From Mariprofundaceae bacterium (GTDB taxonomy: Bacteria; Pseudomonadota; Zetaproteobacteria; Mariprofundales; Mariprofundaceae), in assembly GCA_030950585.1 (NCBI GenBank), contig JAUZRG010000092.1, forward strand, positions 1 through 45,654: DNA of 45,654 nucleotides, given 5' to 3'. Positions within the stretch are counted from its first letter, which is position 1; every line of letters begins with the position of its first letter. Positions 1 to 7,393 of the stretch are shown one piece after another. The position numbers and the translations under genes are program-made. Below the pieces are notes generated by a model that searched no databases, was not told where the DNA came from, and worked only from the letters and a program-made list of their open reading frames with translations.

Positions 1-1
1 T

Positions 2-31
2 AAAGGTTGTTATACTAACAACCGAGCCTTT
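2..31 (+). terminator. Hairpin, possible terminator of an upstream gene
   Basis: An 8-bp perfect stem (5-12 with 16-23, three-base loop) sits inside a longer A/T pairing in which AAAGG near position 2 can pair with CCTTT near 27. A short T-rich stretch follows. The shape fits a rho-independent terminator for a gene left of the window, but the T-run is short and that gene is not visible. It could also be the end of a repeat element. Confidence 0.35.
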
Positions 32-60
32 TAATATAACAATACCTTCGCCAAAATGAA

Positions 61-190
61 TAGTTCCCACGCTCTGCGTGGTAATTCATCCGTAGACGCT
101 CCAGCGTCGAGTAGGTAAACGGAAAAAACCAAAAAACGGGATGCAGAGCATCCCAACATGCATTCCCACGCAGGAGCGATAGGAACGGGG
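61..190. repeat. Degraded cluster of small palindromes (dispersed repeat)
   Basis: Three clean stem-loops stand in a row: CCACGC/GCGTGG (67-72 and 76-81), GACGCT/AGCGTC (95-100 and 103-108) and GGGATGC/GCATCCC (138-144 and 148-154). A fourth imperfect one follows (about 164-186). From memory, elements of this look (CCCACGC...GCGTGG, GGGATGC...GCATCCC) are dispersed repeats in many proteobacteria, but I could not search. The block GCAGGAGCGATAGGAA (170-185) recurs inverted, with one mismatch, at 2521-2536. Bases 191-350 between this repeat and the promoter show no gene and nothing else I can name. Confidence 0.6.
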
Positions 191-350
191 CACATAAGCT
201 ATTTCATCGTGAATAATAATATTCTGGTGGTGGCTTGTGATTGGCATCATCCCAAATCATTTTATATCTAAGAAAACACCTTGAATCTCATGCTCAATGG
301 TTTATGTTACGTAGCTATGAAAAAGTATGGTTATGAACAGAATATTGTTA

Positions 351-378
351 TTGGCTTAGGCAGATGTCTGCCTATTAT
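351..378 (+). promoter_or_regulatory. Predicted promoter with palindromic operator in the spacer
   Basis: A -35-like TTGGCT (351-356) is separated by 16 bases from a -10-like TATTAT (373-378). The spacer is filled by a palindrome, AGGCAGA-TG-TCTGCCT (358-373), with perfect 7-bp arms. Transcription would begin near 385, about 50 bases before the first gene of the four-gene operon. A repressor bound here would block RNA polymerase, so autoregulation is a reasonable guess. The palindrome alone could instead be a small hairpin. Confidence 0.4.
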
Positions 379-435
379 ACTTTTATGCAAAATAGCTACT
401 AGCTGAATTCAAGTATTATAAAAAAGGAAGTGTAA

Positions 436-831
436 ATGTTTTTAAATAAATTGGAAGATAATGAAAAAAATGCTTTTTTAACTATAGCTCACCATATAGC
501 AAGAAGTGATGGTGACTTTTCAGAAAGTGAGAGAAATGTGATCTCTACATATTGTTTGGAAATGCAAATAGAAGATGTTAATTATAATAAAAATAGTTTT
601 AAATTAGATGCTGCTTTAGAAGAAATTAAAAGTGAAGAAAATCAAAAAATAGTACTGCTCGAAATAATGGCTCTGATTTATTCTGATGGTTTGCATGAAG
701 CAGAGCAAAATATCTTAAATATTATAACTGATAAGTTTAATATAAACAGATCTTTAGCTGTTGTATATGCAGAGTGGAGTAAAGCCATATTATCAATTGC
801 AAATCAAGGGCAAGCACTTATAAAACTATAA
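436..831 (+). CDS. TerB-like (tellurite resistance B fold) protein
   Basis: This 131-residue, mostly helical acidic protein carries two copies of the pattern typical of TerB-like domains: ARSDGDFSESE near residues 22-32 and YSDGLHEAEQNIL near 82-94. In known TerB proteins such Asp-rich turns bind metal. TerB-like domains occur in stress-response and defence-associated operons as well as in tellurite resistance, so the exact role here is open. A GGAAG ribosome site precedes the ATG. The stop codon shares one base with the next start (TAATG), so translation is probably coupled. The A/T-rich codon use stands out from yqjG downstream and suggests acquisition. Confident on the fold, not on function. 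Confidence 0.65.
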   Translation: MFLNKLEDNEKNAFLTIAHHIARSDGDFSESERNVISTYCLEMQIEDVNYNKNSFKLDAALEEIKSEENQKIVLLEIMALIYSDGLHEAEQNILNIITDKFNINRSLAVVYAEWSKAILSIANQGQALIKL

Positions 832-1124
832 TGTTTCCATGTACAGGTTGTGGTTTGTGTTGTCAGAATATTTCAACCGTTGCTGAGTTGAAAGAACTTG
901 ATTTAGGTAATGGGGTTTGTAAATTTTTTAACAAAATCAAAAACAATTGTGAAGTTTACGATACAAGACCAGATATATGCAGAGTGGATAAAATGTTTGA
1001 TATAAAATATATAGATCATTTTCTTTCAAAGAAAGAATTTTATATTGAAAATGCAAAGGTTTGTAACAAATTACAAACAGACTTTAAAATAGAACATACT
1101 TTCAAAGTAATAATCGGGGATTAA
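831..1124 (+). CDS. YkgJ-family cysteine-cluster protein
   Basis: A 97-residue protein opening with a dense cysteine group (C4, C7, C10, C11) followed by C30, C40 and C50, the last in a DTRPDIC context. This matches the CxxCxxCC zinc/iron-cluster family (YkgJ-like), whose members are thought to bind a metal or Fe-S cluster and whose biochemical role is mostly unknown. It starts in the stop codon of the TerB-like gene and ends two bases before the next start, so it is the second gene of a tight four-gene operon. Pairing with a TerB-like partner suggests metal or redox sensing, which is inference. Confidence 0.7.
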   Translation: MFPCTGCGLCCQNISTVAELKELDLGNGVCKFFNKIKNNCEVYDTRPDICRVDKMFDIKYIDHFLSKKEFYIENAKVCNKLQTDFKIEHTFKVIIGD

Positions 1125-1126
1125 AT

Positions 1127-2107
1127 ATGCCAATACCATTTATATTAGGTGGACTCGCATTAGCGGCAGCTGTTACAGGTGTGAAAAAAGGATTTGATGC
1201 AAAGAGTAAAAATAAAGAAGCAAAAGGAATTGTGAAAAGTGCACAGCACCGCTTTAAAAAAGTAGAAGAAAATTTAAAAAATGAGGGTGATATCTTAAAT
1301 AAGAACCTTGAAGCATTTGCTGAGTTTAAACTGTTGGTTTTCACGACACAAATTAGAAATTTAGTTGAGTTGATGAAAAAACATAAAATAACCAGTTCAA
1401 GTTTGAATCATGAAAACATTAGTTTAACTCCAGAAGAGATAAAACAATTAGAAAATACTGTTTCAAACTCTCTTGAAATAACATCAGGGATTGCTAAAGG
1501 GCTTCAAAGCGGTGCATTAACTGCATTTGGCGCATATGGAAGTGTAGGAATGTTAGCATCTGCCTCAACAGGTACAGCTATAAGCACACTGGGGGGAGCA
1601 GCAGCAACCAATGCAACTTTAGCATGGTTAGGCGGTGGTTCATTAGCAGCGGGTGGCGGTGGTATGGCACTAGGAACAGCCGTGTTAAGTGGTGTTGCTG
1701 CTGGCCCTCTCATTGCTGTAGCTGGCTTTGTTATGGATTCAAAAGCAGAAGGTAATCTTACAGAAGCTTGTGAGTATGAAAGTGATCTTGATATAAAAAT
1801 AGAAAAAATGAAGTTATCAATCGAAGGATTTAAAGCTACCAGTAGTAGAATTAATGAATTGGAAACTCTTATCACGAACAGCGCAGCAAGATTTGATAAT
1901 GTATTTAGCATTATTCAAGATGTTAGTCTTCTTGAGAAAATTAAAAGAGCCTTAAGATTTAGTAAAGTTTGCGAACATCCAAAGATGAATATACTAATAC
2001 CGTTGGGTAGAAATTTAAAAGATTTGCTAAATATTCCATTACTAGATAAAGAAGGGAATAGTAATGATAACTTTAAACAAGAAATTAAAAGGATAGTTAT
2101 ATCATGA
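1127..2107 (+). CDS. Glycine-zipper hydrophobic protein, function unknown
   Basis: A 326-residue protein without a family I can name. Residues 1-20 are hydrophobic (small-residue helix). Residues about 25-120 are charged, helical and coiled-coil-like. Residues about 125-205 form a long Gly/Ala/Ser/Thr-rich hydrophobic stretch with a GAAATNATLAWLGGG-type core and a GGGG run, followed by a second charged helical part. The small-residue stretch could insert into a membrane or pack helices tightly. Similar Gly/Ala-rich segments are common, from memory, in uncharacterised bacterial proteins. The stop overlaps the next start by four bases (ATGA). A membrane-active effector is one possibility, unproven. 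Confidence 0.6.
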   Translation: MPIPFILGGLALAAAVTGVKKGFDAKSKNKEAKGIVKSAQHRFKKVEENLKNEGDILNKNLEAFAEFKLLVFTTQIRNLVELMKKHKITSSSLNHENISLTPEEIKQLENTVSNSLEITSGIAKGLQSGALTAFGAYGSVGMLASASTGTAISTLGGAAATNATLAWLGGGSLAAGGGGMALGTAVLSGVAAGPLIAVAGFVMDSKAEGNLTEACEYESDLDIKIEKMKLSIEGFKATSSRINELETLITNSAARFDNVFSIIQDVSLLEKIKRALRFSKVCEHPKMNILIPLGRNLKDLLNIPLLDKEGNSNDNFKQEIKRIVIS

Positions 2108-2496
2108 GTATTTTTAGTAAAAGTAAGCTTACGCCGCAGCAAGCATTTGAAGGACTTAAAATGTTTGCTGATGTTGCAAAAGAAAATCACAAAGTTACAG
2201 AAGAAGAGTCAACAAAAAGGCAAAGTATCACTGCAATGAAAGAGTTTGAAATTGCAAAAATTCAGGCTCAAAAGGAAGTACTTAAAGATTACTTTGAAAA
2301 AACATTTGCAGAACGAAGAATAAACTTCGATAAAATGTTTGAAGCATTAGATAAAGGTATTGAAAGTAATAATTTAGAGTTAATTCAGTTCTCGTTGGGA
2401 AGTATAGTTGAAATAGCTAAAGATTCACCATTAGCGCAAGTTGAAAAGTTAAGAAGTGATTTTTATAACCCTGAAGTTAAATCAATAGAAATATAA
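2104..2496 (+). CDS. Small charged helical protein, function unknown
   Basis: A 130-residue protein rich in Lys and Glu, predicted almost wholly helical, with coiled-coil character at about residues 25-75 (KENHKVTEEESTKRQ... into a long QAQKE-type helix). No signal peptide, membrane segment or catalytic motif is visible. It begins inside the last codons of the glycine-zipper gene (ATGA overlap), so the two proteins are probably made together and may bind one another, perhaps as effector and chaperone or neutraliser. That partnership is inference from overlap only. It is the last gene of the operon. No T-tailed terminator follows, and a palindromic repeat begins 24 bases on. Confidence 0.6.
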   Translation: MSIFSKSKLTPQQAFEGLKMFADVAKENHKVTEEESTKRQSITAMKEFEIAKIQAQKEVLKDYFEKTFAERRINFDKMFEALDKGIESNNLELIQFSLGSIVEIAKDSPLAQVEKLRSDFYNPEVKSIEI

Positions 2497-2520
2497 AGGT
2501 AATGCAAAATTATTGAATTA

Positions 2521-2945
2521 TTCCCATCGCTCCTGCTCACATTGAGCACCCTTTTTTTTTAAAAATGATATAATGCTTAAAATTGGAAATATGTTGGAAA
2601 TATAAGGTTTTTTATTCTTATTTTGGATATATGATACCCTTCTCGTGCGCTTATGTGACACGTGTTTAATACCAATAGAGATCAATATGCTTAATTTGAG
2701 TCAAAAACGCCAATACCTAATCAGCACAATAAAAGTAACTTCTCATAAAGTGTAGGTAAATGGCATGATCATAGCCGACATAAAAAATGTAAGCCTTTAA
2801 AATATAAAGACTTTTATTTTTCAGACTCTGTTCCTTACCTGCACTTTATGAGAAGTTACCAATAAAATCTTTAAGTTACTAATAATAAAGACATAGTTTA
2901 AATCAAAAAAACCTAAAAACAGGGTGCTCAATGTGAGATCCTGCG
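2521..2945. repeat. Inverted repeat arms enclosing the MITE-like element
   Basis: An exact 16-bp inverted pair, CTCACATTGAGCACCC at 2536-2551 and its complement at 2922-2937, bounds this gene-free stretch. Poly-T and A-rich tracts lie on the inner side of both arms. The outer part of the left arm (2521-2536) is an inverted near-copy of 170-185. The right arm repeats the AAAAAACC-N-AAAAAC layout seen at 123-137, so both flanks derive from one repeat family. Between the arms lie the MITE-like element (2727-2867) and an isolated extended -10-like TGATATAAT at 2566-2574. From 2946 to 3062 I see no gene. Confidence 0.55.
2727..2867. mobile_element. MITE-like element, 125 bp with 25-bp TIRs and 8-bp TSD
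   Basis: The outer 25 bases at 2735-2759 and 2835-2859 are inverted copies with one mismatch (24/25). They begin GTAACTTCTCATAAAGTG. The element is flanked on both sides by the same eight bases, CAATAAAA (2727-2734 and 2860-2867), the mark of a target duplication made by a transposase. The 75-bp interior holds no reading frame, so it is non-autonomous. Termini starting GTAA with an 8-bp duplication are what is known for the IS66 family, which is the best guess for the mobilising transposase. No such transposase is in the window. Confidence 0.75.
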
Positions 2946-3062
2946 TGGAAATGCCTACGATACCTAGCGGATAGCACGCTGTATGAGATCAAGAAAGTTC
3001 ATCAACCCTTGCAGGATTTAGGCCGAACCTTAATGTACGTACTTAGAATGAACGGGGGTTGT

Positions 3063-4040
3063 ATGGGCTTATTAATCAAGGGTGAATGGCACGATCAGTG
3101 GTATGAAACCAAAGAAAACGATGGTGACTTTGTGCGTGAGGACTCCATTTTTCGTCGTTGGTTGAGCAAAGATGGCGAAGCAGGTGTCTCGGGTTCTGCG
3201 GGTTTTAAGGCTGAAAAAGGGCGGTATCACTTGTATGTTTCGATGGCTTGTCCGTGGGCGCATCGCACCCTTATCTTTCGTCAACTCAAAGGTTTAGAAG
3301 ATTGGATTGATCTGACTATGGTGCATCCACACATGTTGGATAAAGGTTGGGCTTTTGCACCAAAACCTGAACCCTTGCATGGCTTTGATCATATGCACCA
3401 AGTGTATACCCATGCCAAAGCCGACTACACAGGGCGCGTGGTTGTGCCTGTGTTGTGGGATAAAAAGACGCAAACCATTGTTTCCAATGAATCTTCTGAA
3501 ATCATTCGCATGTTCAATGATGCCTTTAATCACCTTACGGGCAATGAGCTAGATTTTTACCCTGAGGCGTTGCGTGCAGAGATCGATGCTGTGAATGCCG
3601 ATGTGTATGAACACATCAATAATGGCGTCTATCGCTGTGGTTTTGCGACCAGTCAAGCGGCTTATGATCGTGCTTTTGATGCCTTGTTTGCAGCCTTGCA
3701 ACGTATGGAGGATCGTCTGGATGAGCAGCGTTACTTGGTGGGTGATACCTTAACCGAAGCCGATTGGCGGTTGTTTACCACTTTGGTGCGTTTTGATGCG
3801 GTTTATTTTGGTCATTTCAAATGCAATTTTCAAAGCATTGCCGATTATCCCAATTTATCGAATTATTTGCGTGACCTCTATCAATACCCTGATATTGCCC
3901 AGACCGTGGATTTGGATCACATTCAACAACATTATTATTATAGTCATGACACGATTAACCCAAGTCGTATTGTGCCCAAAGGGCCAGCCCTTTATTTGGA
4001 TGCAGCCCATGATCGTGATCGTTTTGGAAGTGTGGAATGA
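3063..4040 (+). CDS. yqjG: Glutathionyl-hydroquinone reductase (YqjG/Xi-class GST)
   Basis: A 325-residue cytoplasmic enzyme of the Xi-class glutathione transferases, which remove glutathione from glutathionyl-hydroquinones using a second glutathione. The family layout is present: an N-terminal GEWHDQWYETK segment, the thioredoxin-like active site CPWAHR with catalytic Cys63, then an all-helical GST C-terminal domain ending near PLYLDAAHDRDRFG. The ATG at 3063 was chosen because it gives the family N-terminus and has a GGGG ribosome site. In-frame ATGs from 3009 would add up to 18 unrelated residues. A 33-bp gap separates it from dapE. The role is probably quinone detoxification. Confidence 0.9.
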   Translation: MGLLIKGEWHDQWYETKENDGDFVREDSIFRRWLSKDGEAGVSGSAGFKAEKGRYHLYVSMACPWAHRTLIFRQLKGLEDWIDLTMVHPHMLDKGWAFAPKPEPLHGFDHMHQVYTHAKADYTGRVVVPVLWDKKTQTIVSNESSEIIRMFNDAFNHLTGNELDFYPEALRAEIDAVNADVYEHINNGVYRCGFATSQAAYDRAFDALFAALQRMEDRLDEQRYLVGDTLTEADWRLFTTLVRFDAVYFGHFKCNFQSIADYPNLSNYLRDLYQYPDIAQTVDLDHIQQHYYYSHDTINPSRIVPKGPALYLDAAHDRDRFGSVE

Positions 4041-4073
4041 GAATTTATTCAATCTCTGGGTTAGGGTGCGCCC

Positions 4074-5189
4074 ATGTATAAAGTTGAAGTCATTGCCAGC
4101 GACCTGATCCGTCGTGAATCCGTGACACCCGAAGATGGTGGGTGTCAGGAGTATTTAGAAAGCCTATTGCGTCCTTTGGGATTTGTACGTCATTCGGTGG
4201 ATGTGGGTGGCATTATCAATAGCATTTATAGCCGTGAGGGCGAATGCGAAGGGGTACTGGCGTTTGCAGGTCATACCGATGTGGTTCCTACAGGCCCTAT
4301 CGAACAATGGGACTTTCCACCTTTTTCGGGTCTTATTCAAGACGATATGTTGTGTGGGCGTGGCGCGCAGGATATGAAATCCGCTATTGCCTGTTGGGCA
4401 GTCGCTATCGAACGCTTGATTGGCCAAGAAGAGCCATTGCCAACCTTGCAAATGTTGATTACTTCAGATGAAGAAGGCGACTCTGTGGATGGCACGATTC
4501 GGATGTTGGAATACTTAGAAGCCAAACAAGCGTTGCCAGATGCTGCGATTGTGGGTGAGCCATCATCATTGCATCAAGTGGGCGATACTGTGCGACGTGG
4601 TCGGCGTGGTGTGGTGACCATTTATGTGGATGTGATCGGTAAACAAGGGCATTCGGCGTATCCCAATGATGCCAACAATGCGGTGCATCATGCCGTGATT
4701 GCTGGGCAACGTGTTTTAGATACGCATTGGGGCGAACCTTTTGAAGGTTTTCCTGCCACATCGTGCCAAATCACCAACTTCAATGGCGGTGCAGGTGCGA
4801 GCAATGTGATTCCGGGTGAAGCGACATTGATGATTGATATTCGTTATAACCCTTCCATCAACTTTGCAGGCATTAAGCAGCGCGTCGAAGCTGCGTTTGC
4901 AGGCATCAAAGTGGACTTGGATTTTCGTCATCAAGCCGAAGTCTTTTTTACCCCAGATGGAGACTTCTTGGATTTGGTCACCAATCAAATCAAAGATAAA
5001 ACAGGCATTGATAGCAATCGCGATACGGGTGGTGGAACCTCTGATGGTCGTTTCTTAGCCGTTGCAGGCATCCCAGTCGTGGAGCTTGGTTTGACCAATG
5101 ACCGCATTCATCAAATCAATGAACGGGTGATGTTGGCTGAATTGACCACTCTGACTGATATTTACCAAGGTATTATCAAACATTTCTAA
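4074..5189 (+). CDS. dapE: Succinyl-diaminopimelate desuccinylase
   Basis: This 371-residue M20-family zinc peptidase converts N-succinyl-LL-2,6-diaminopimelate to LL-diaminopimelate and succinate, the step before DapF. Visible signatures are AGHTDVVP with H67 and D69 as metal and catalytic residues, [10 protein letters not shown] with bridging D100, SDEEG with E133/E134 (base and zinc ligand), GEPSS, and a C-terminal region ending [12 protein letters not shown] that carries the last metal His. Length matches the family (about 375). It is followed after 17 bases by queF and then dapF, so two diaminopimelate steps share one transcript. Confidence 0.96.
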   Translation: MYKVEVIASDLIRRESVTPEDGGCQEYLESLLRPLGFVRHSVDVGGIINSIYSREGECEGVLAFAGHTDVVPTGPIEQWDFPPFSGLIQDDMLCGRGAQDMKSAIACWAVAIERLIGQEEPLPTLQMLITSDEEGDSVDGTIRMLEYLEAKQALPDAAIVGEPSSLHQVGDTVRRGRRGVVTIYVDVIGKQGHSAYPNDANNAVHHAVIAGQRVLDTHWGEPFEGFPATSCQITNFNGGAGASNVIPGEATLMIDIRYNPSINFAGIKQRVEAAFAGIKVDLDFRHQAEVFFTPDGDFLDLVTNQIKDKTGIDSNRDTGGGTSDGRFLAVAGIPVVELGLTNDRIHQINERVMLAELTTLTDIYQGIIKHF

Positions 5190-5206
5190 GAAAAGGAAAG
5201 AACAAG

Positions 5207-5554
5207 ATGCCACAAACTGATTTACTCGATTTTTTTGAGAACCCCAATCCTGAACGGGATTATAAAATTAACATTGAATCACCAGAATTTACATGCGTGT
5301 GTCCAAAAACAGGTCAGCCTGATTTTGCGGTGATCAAGTTATCTTATGTGCCTGATGCACGTTGTGTGGAATTAAAATCACTTAAATTGTATTTGGTGAC
5401 CTTTCGCGATGAAGGCCACTTTCATGAAAAAGTCACCAATATGATTGCCGATGATTTGATTAAGTTACTTGATCCGCGTTCGATGACATTGGAAACTATT
5501 TTTAATGTGCGTGGTGGTGTTTATACCAGTGTCATGGTTGATCATTCAAAATGA
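5207..5554 (+). CDS. queF: NADPH-dependent preQ0 reductase (short, type I QueF)
   Basis: A 115-residue enzyme reducing 7-cyano-7-deazaguanine (preQ0) to preQ1 with NADPH in queuosine tRNA modification. The nitrile-attacking Cys is C32 in CPKTGQPDF, with D39 as the acid. The QueF signature E-L-K-S-L-K-L-Y is at residues 55-62. The size is that of the unimodular Bacillus-type form rather than the about 280-residue E. coli form. A GGAAAG ribosome site precedes the ATG. The stop overlaps the dapF start by four bases (ATGA), so these functionally unrelated genes are translationally coupled. Confidence 0.95.
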   Translation: MPQTDLLDFFENPNPERDYKINIESPEFTCVCPKTGQPDFAVIKLSYVPDARCVELKSLKLYLVTFRDEGHFHEKVTNMIADDLIKLLDPRSMTLETIFNVRGGVYTSVMVDHSK

Positions 5555-6273
5555 GAACGCTTCCTTTTGTGAAGATGCAAGCTCAAGGCAATGATTTTGT
5601 GATTATGGATCATCGGCAAGGCGAGCACCCCAACTTCTCAGAAGAAGAGGTGGGCTTGTTGTGTGATCGTCGTTTGGGTATTGGTTGTGATCAATTATTG
5701 ATTCTGAATGTCGATGCTCTGGCGGATTGTCGCTTACAAATTTTCAATAGCGATGCTTCAGAAGCCCAGAATTGTGGTAATGGTTTACGTTGTGTGGGTG
5801 CGTTGTTGTTGGCGCAAAGTCAAAAAGCCTCGTGCGAAGTCGCTTTGTCTGATCGCAGTATCCACATCGAACAAGGTGAACATGGCATTCGGGTTTACAT
5901 GGGAAAAGCAGTCATTGTGGATCAAACATCGGCTTATGTGGATATTGATATGGGCAACCCGCATCGGGTGTATTTTGAAACCCCTCAATCGTTTCCCAAA
6001 GATCGCAACATTGAAATCATCAGTGGTGAGATTTTTGGCGAAGCAGCGGGTGAGCATATCTACATTGATATTATTGAGCGCGGTGTAGGGCCAACGCTCG
6101 CTTGTGGCAGTGGTGCTTGTGCGGTGGCCGCTGCGGTTTGGCTCAACGAAAATCACCACAACCCTTTGATGATTCATATGCAAGGCGGTGTGGTTACAGT
6201 ATCAGGAACAAGTGACGCGCTTGTGCTTGAAGGGGATGTCACGTCTGTTTTTGTGGGTGATATTCAAATATAA
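5551..6273 (+). CDS. dapF: Diaminopimelate epimerase
   Basis: This 240-residue cytoplasmic isomerase interconverts LL- and meso-diaminopimelate, the precursor of lysine and peptidoglycan. It shows the N-terminal KMQAQGNDF motif and both catalytic cysteines: C75 in NCGNGLRC and C185 in ACGSGAC, each in its half of the pseudo-twofold fold. It is some 30 residues shorter than common homologues (about 270-280), apparently from trimmed loops rather than truncation, since both ends look complete. The TAA stop lies within the 40-bp palindrome that ends the transcript. Confidence 0.96.
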   Translation: MRTLPFVKMQAQGNDFVIMDHRQGEHPNFSEEEVGLLCDRRLGIGCDQLLILNVDALADCRLQIFNSDASEAQNCGNGLRCVGALLLAQSQKASCEVALSDRSIHIEQGEHGIRVYMGKAVIVDQTSAYVDIDMGNPHRVYFETPQSFPKDRNIEIISGEIFGEAAGEHIYIDIIERGVGPTLACGSGACAVAAAVWLNENHHNPLMIHMQGGVVTVSGTSDALVLEGDVTSVFVGDIQI

Positions 6274-6309
6274 ACGTAGAGACAAGGCATGCCTTGTCTC
6301 TACGTTTAT
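6270..6309. terminator. 40-bp perfect palindrome, likely bidirectional terminator
   Basis: Bases 6270-6289 are the exact reverse complement of 6290-6309 (half-site ends ...GAGACAAGGC, centre GCATGC). It begins at the dapF stop and finishes directly before the stop of the convergent HIT gene at 6310, so it can end transcription from both sides. The T-tract is short (TTTATT). The GTAGAGAC...GTCTCTAC form resembles dispersed palindromes I remember from other bacteria, including cyanobacteria, so it may be a mobile repeat taken over as a terminator. Confidence 0.7.
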
Positions 6310-6732
6310 TTAATTACCTGCAACACAAAACGAATCTTGAAAGGAGGCTTTGAGCTTTCTTTTGAGTTCATCAATGACAGCATCATCATAAGTGGCCGTT
6401 TCTTGCACACCCCAAACCACATGAGGCCAACACACATCATCATGCCGCCGTCCCACAATATGAATATGCAATTGTGAAACCACATTGCCAATGGCTGCGG
6501 TATTGATTTTATCCACATGCTCATGCTCTTTGATAAATTGAGCCAGTAAATTGACTTGCTCTAAGCTCTCGCATTGCAAGGCCTCATCCAGCTCATGCAA
6601 CTCTGTTTTATCCGTATTTGGAACCAAAATGAACCAAGGAAACAAAGCATTTTTATTTAACAACAAGACGCTGTGTGCAAAGTGCCCCAAGATATAAGTA
6701 TCTTGTTGTAAACGTGGATCAAGTGGGATCAT
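6310..6732 (-). CDS. HIT-superfamily nucleotide-binding protein
   Basis: A 140-residue protein of the histidine triad superfamily, which binds nucleotides and hydrolyses phosphoramidate or dinucleoside bonds. The C-terminal half holds QLHIHIVGRRHDDVCWPHVVWG, the active-site strand of a proteobacterial HIT subfamily in which the first triad His is Gln (QxHxH). The N-terminal part (DPRLQQDTYILGHF...FPWFILVP) also matches that subfamily. The ATG at 6732 is preferred because AGGA lies five bases upstream. A start 12 codons earlier lacks this and adds no conserved residues. The cellular substrate is unknown. Confidence 0.85.
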   Translation of the reverse strand: MIPLDPRLQQDTYILGHFAHSVLLLNKNALFPWFILVPNTDKTELHELDEALQCESLEQVNLLAQFIKEHEHVDKINTAAIGNVVSQLHIHIVGRRHDDVCWPHVVWGVQETATYDDAVIDELKRKLKASFQDSFCVAGN

Positions 6733-6817
6733 GGGTATCCTTTTTTTGATTTGTAGATGGATATACAACGATTGTTTTATTCATGTACACATCATGCCAG
6801 ACGTGCGCCGAATTGAA

Positions 6818-7309
6818 CTAATGATAAGACCTAAGAAAGTTTAAAAATATCTTTTCGACAACTTCGATAGAAGTGTTTAGTCGATGATCGCCTGATATTA
6901 AATGTAAAGAACAGTCAGCGTTTTTTGCGAATTTAATTGAGTTTTCAGGGGGAATAATATCATCAGACCAACCATGCACAATTTCAACATTGTTTTTACT
7001 GGTGTCAGGGTGGTTTTCATAGCCTTTTATAAACAAAGCGGGTGCTAGTAAAAATATTGCCGTTGCATTCACTTGCTCTGAAGCAACTAAGGAAACGTAG
7101 CCACCCATACTTGACCCTACAAGTAAGAAGTCATCTTTCTCATCCTTTAAGATATCAATCAGACGTTGCACTCGATGATCGGGGTCGTGGATACCTGAAT
7201 AATCAATACTCTCAACAGTACACCCTTGACCTTCAGCGACCTTTGCGAGCCTTTTAATCTTATAGCCCCACGGCCCACTTTCTTTTCCATGTGAAAAATA
7301 GACTTTCAT
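6818..7309 (-). CDS. YqiA/YcfP-like alpha/beta-hydrolase
   Basis: A 163-residue compact alpha/beta-hydrolase, probably cytoplasmic as no signal peptide is seen. The triad is readable: nucleophile Ser67 in GSSMGGY, acid Asp116 or Asp117 in HGWSDDIIPPE, and base His142 in SGDHRL. The opening MKVYFSHGKESGPWGYK is typical of small YqiA/YcfP-type esterases. These cleave short acyl esters in vitro, and their natural substrate is mostly unknown. It lies downstream of the large protease on the same strand but is separated by a strong hairpin, so independent expression is likely. Confidence 0.8.
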   Translation of the reverse strand: MKVYFSHGKESGPWGYKIKRLAKVAEGQGCTVESIDYSGIHDPDHRVQRLIDILKDEKDDFLLVGSSMGGYVSLVASEQVNATAIFLLAPALFIKGYENHPDTSKNNVEIVHGWSDDIIPPENSIKFAKNADCSLHLISGDHRLNTSIEVVEKIFLNFLRSYH

Positions 7310-7348
7310 CTTGTGCCCTCTTTATTTGTACATAACGCCATACTTACT

Positions 7349-7390
7349 ATATCGCAATGATCGCTGAGAACCCATTGATTATTGCGATAT
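7349..7390. terminator. Hairpin between protease and hydrolase genes
   Basis: Fourteen-base arms at 7349-7362 and 7377-7390 pair with one mismatch around a 14-base loop. It lies directly after the protease stop codon (minus strand). The T-run is on the plus-strand side, so on the minus strand the hairpin is preceded by A bases rather than followed by Ts. It may weaken read-through from the protease gene or protect its 3' end. True terminator activity is uncertain. Confidence 0.45.
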
Positions 7391-7393
7391 TTT

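Noticed and set aside
1504-1911. Long minus-strand frame opposite the glycine-zipper gene
   Set aside because: It is the complement of Gly/Ala-rich codons, giving a Pro/Ala-rich product without ribosome site; the plus-strand gene fits the coupled operon.
2566-2574. Extended -10-like TGATATAAT as promoter of yqjG
   Set aside because: It is almost 500 bases before yqjG, the MITE lies between, and no fitting -35 is present.
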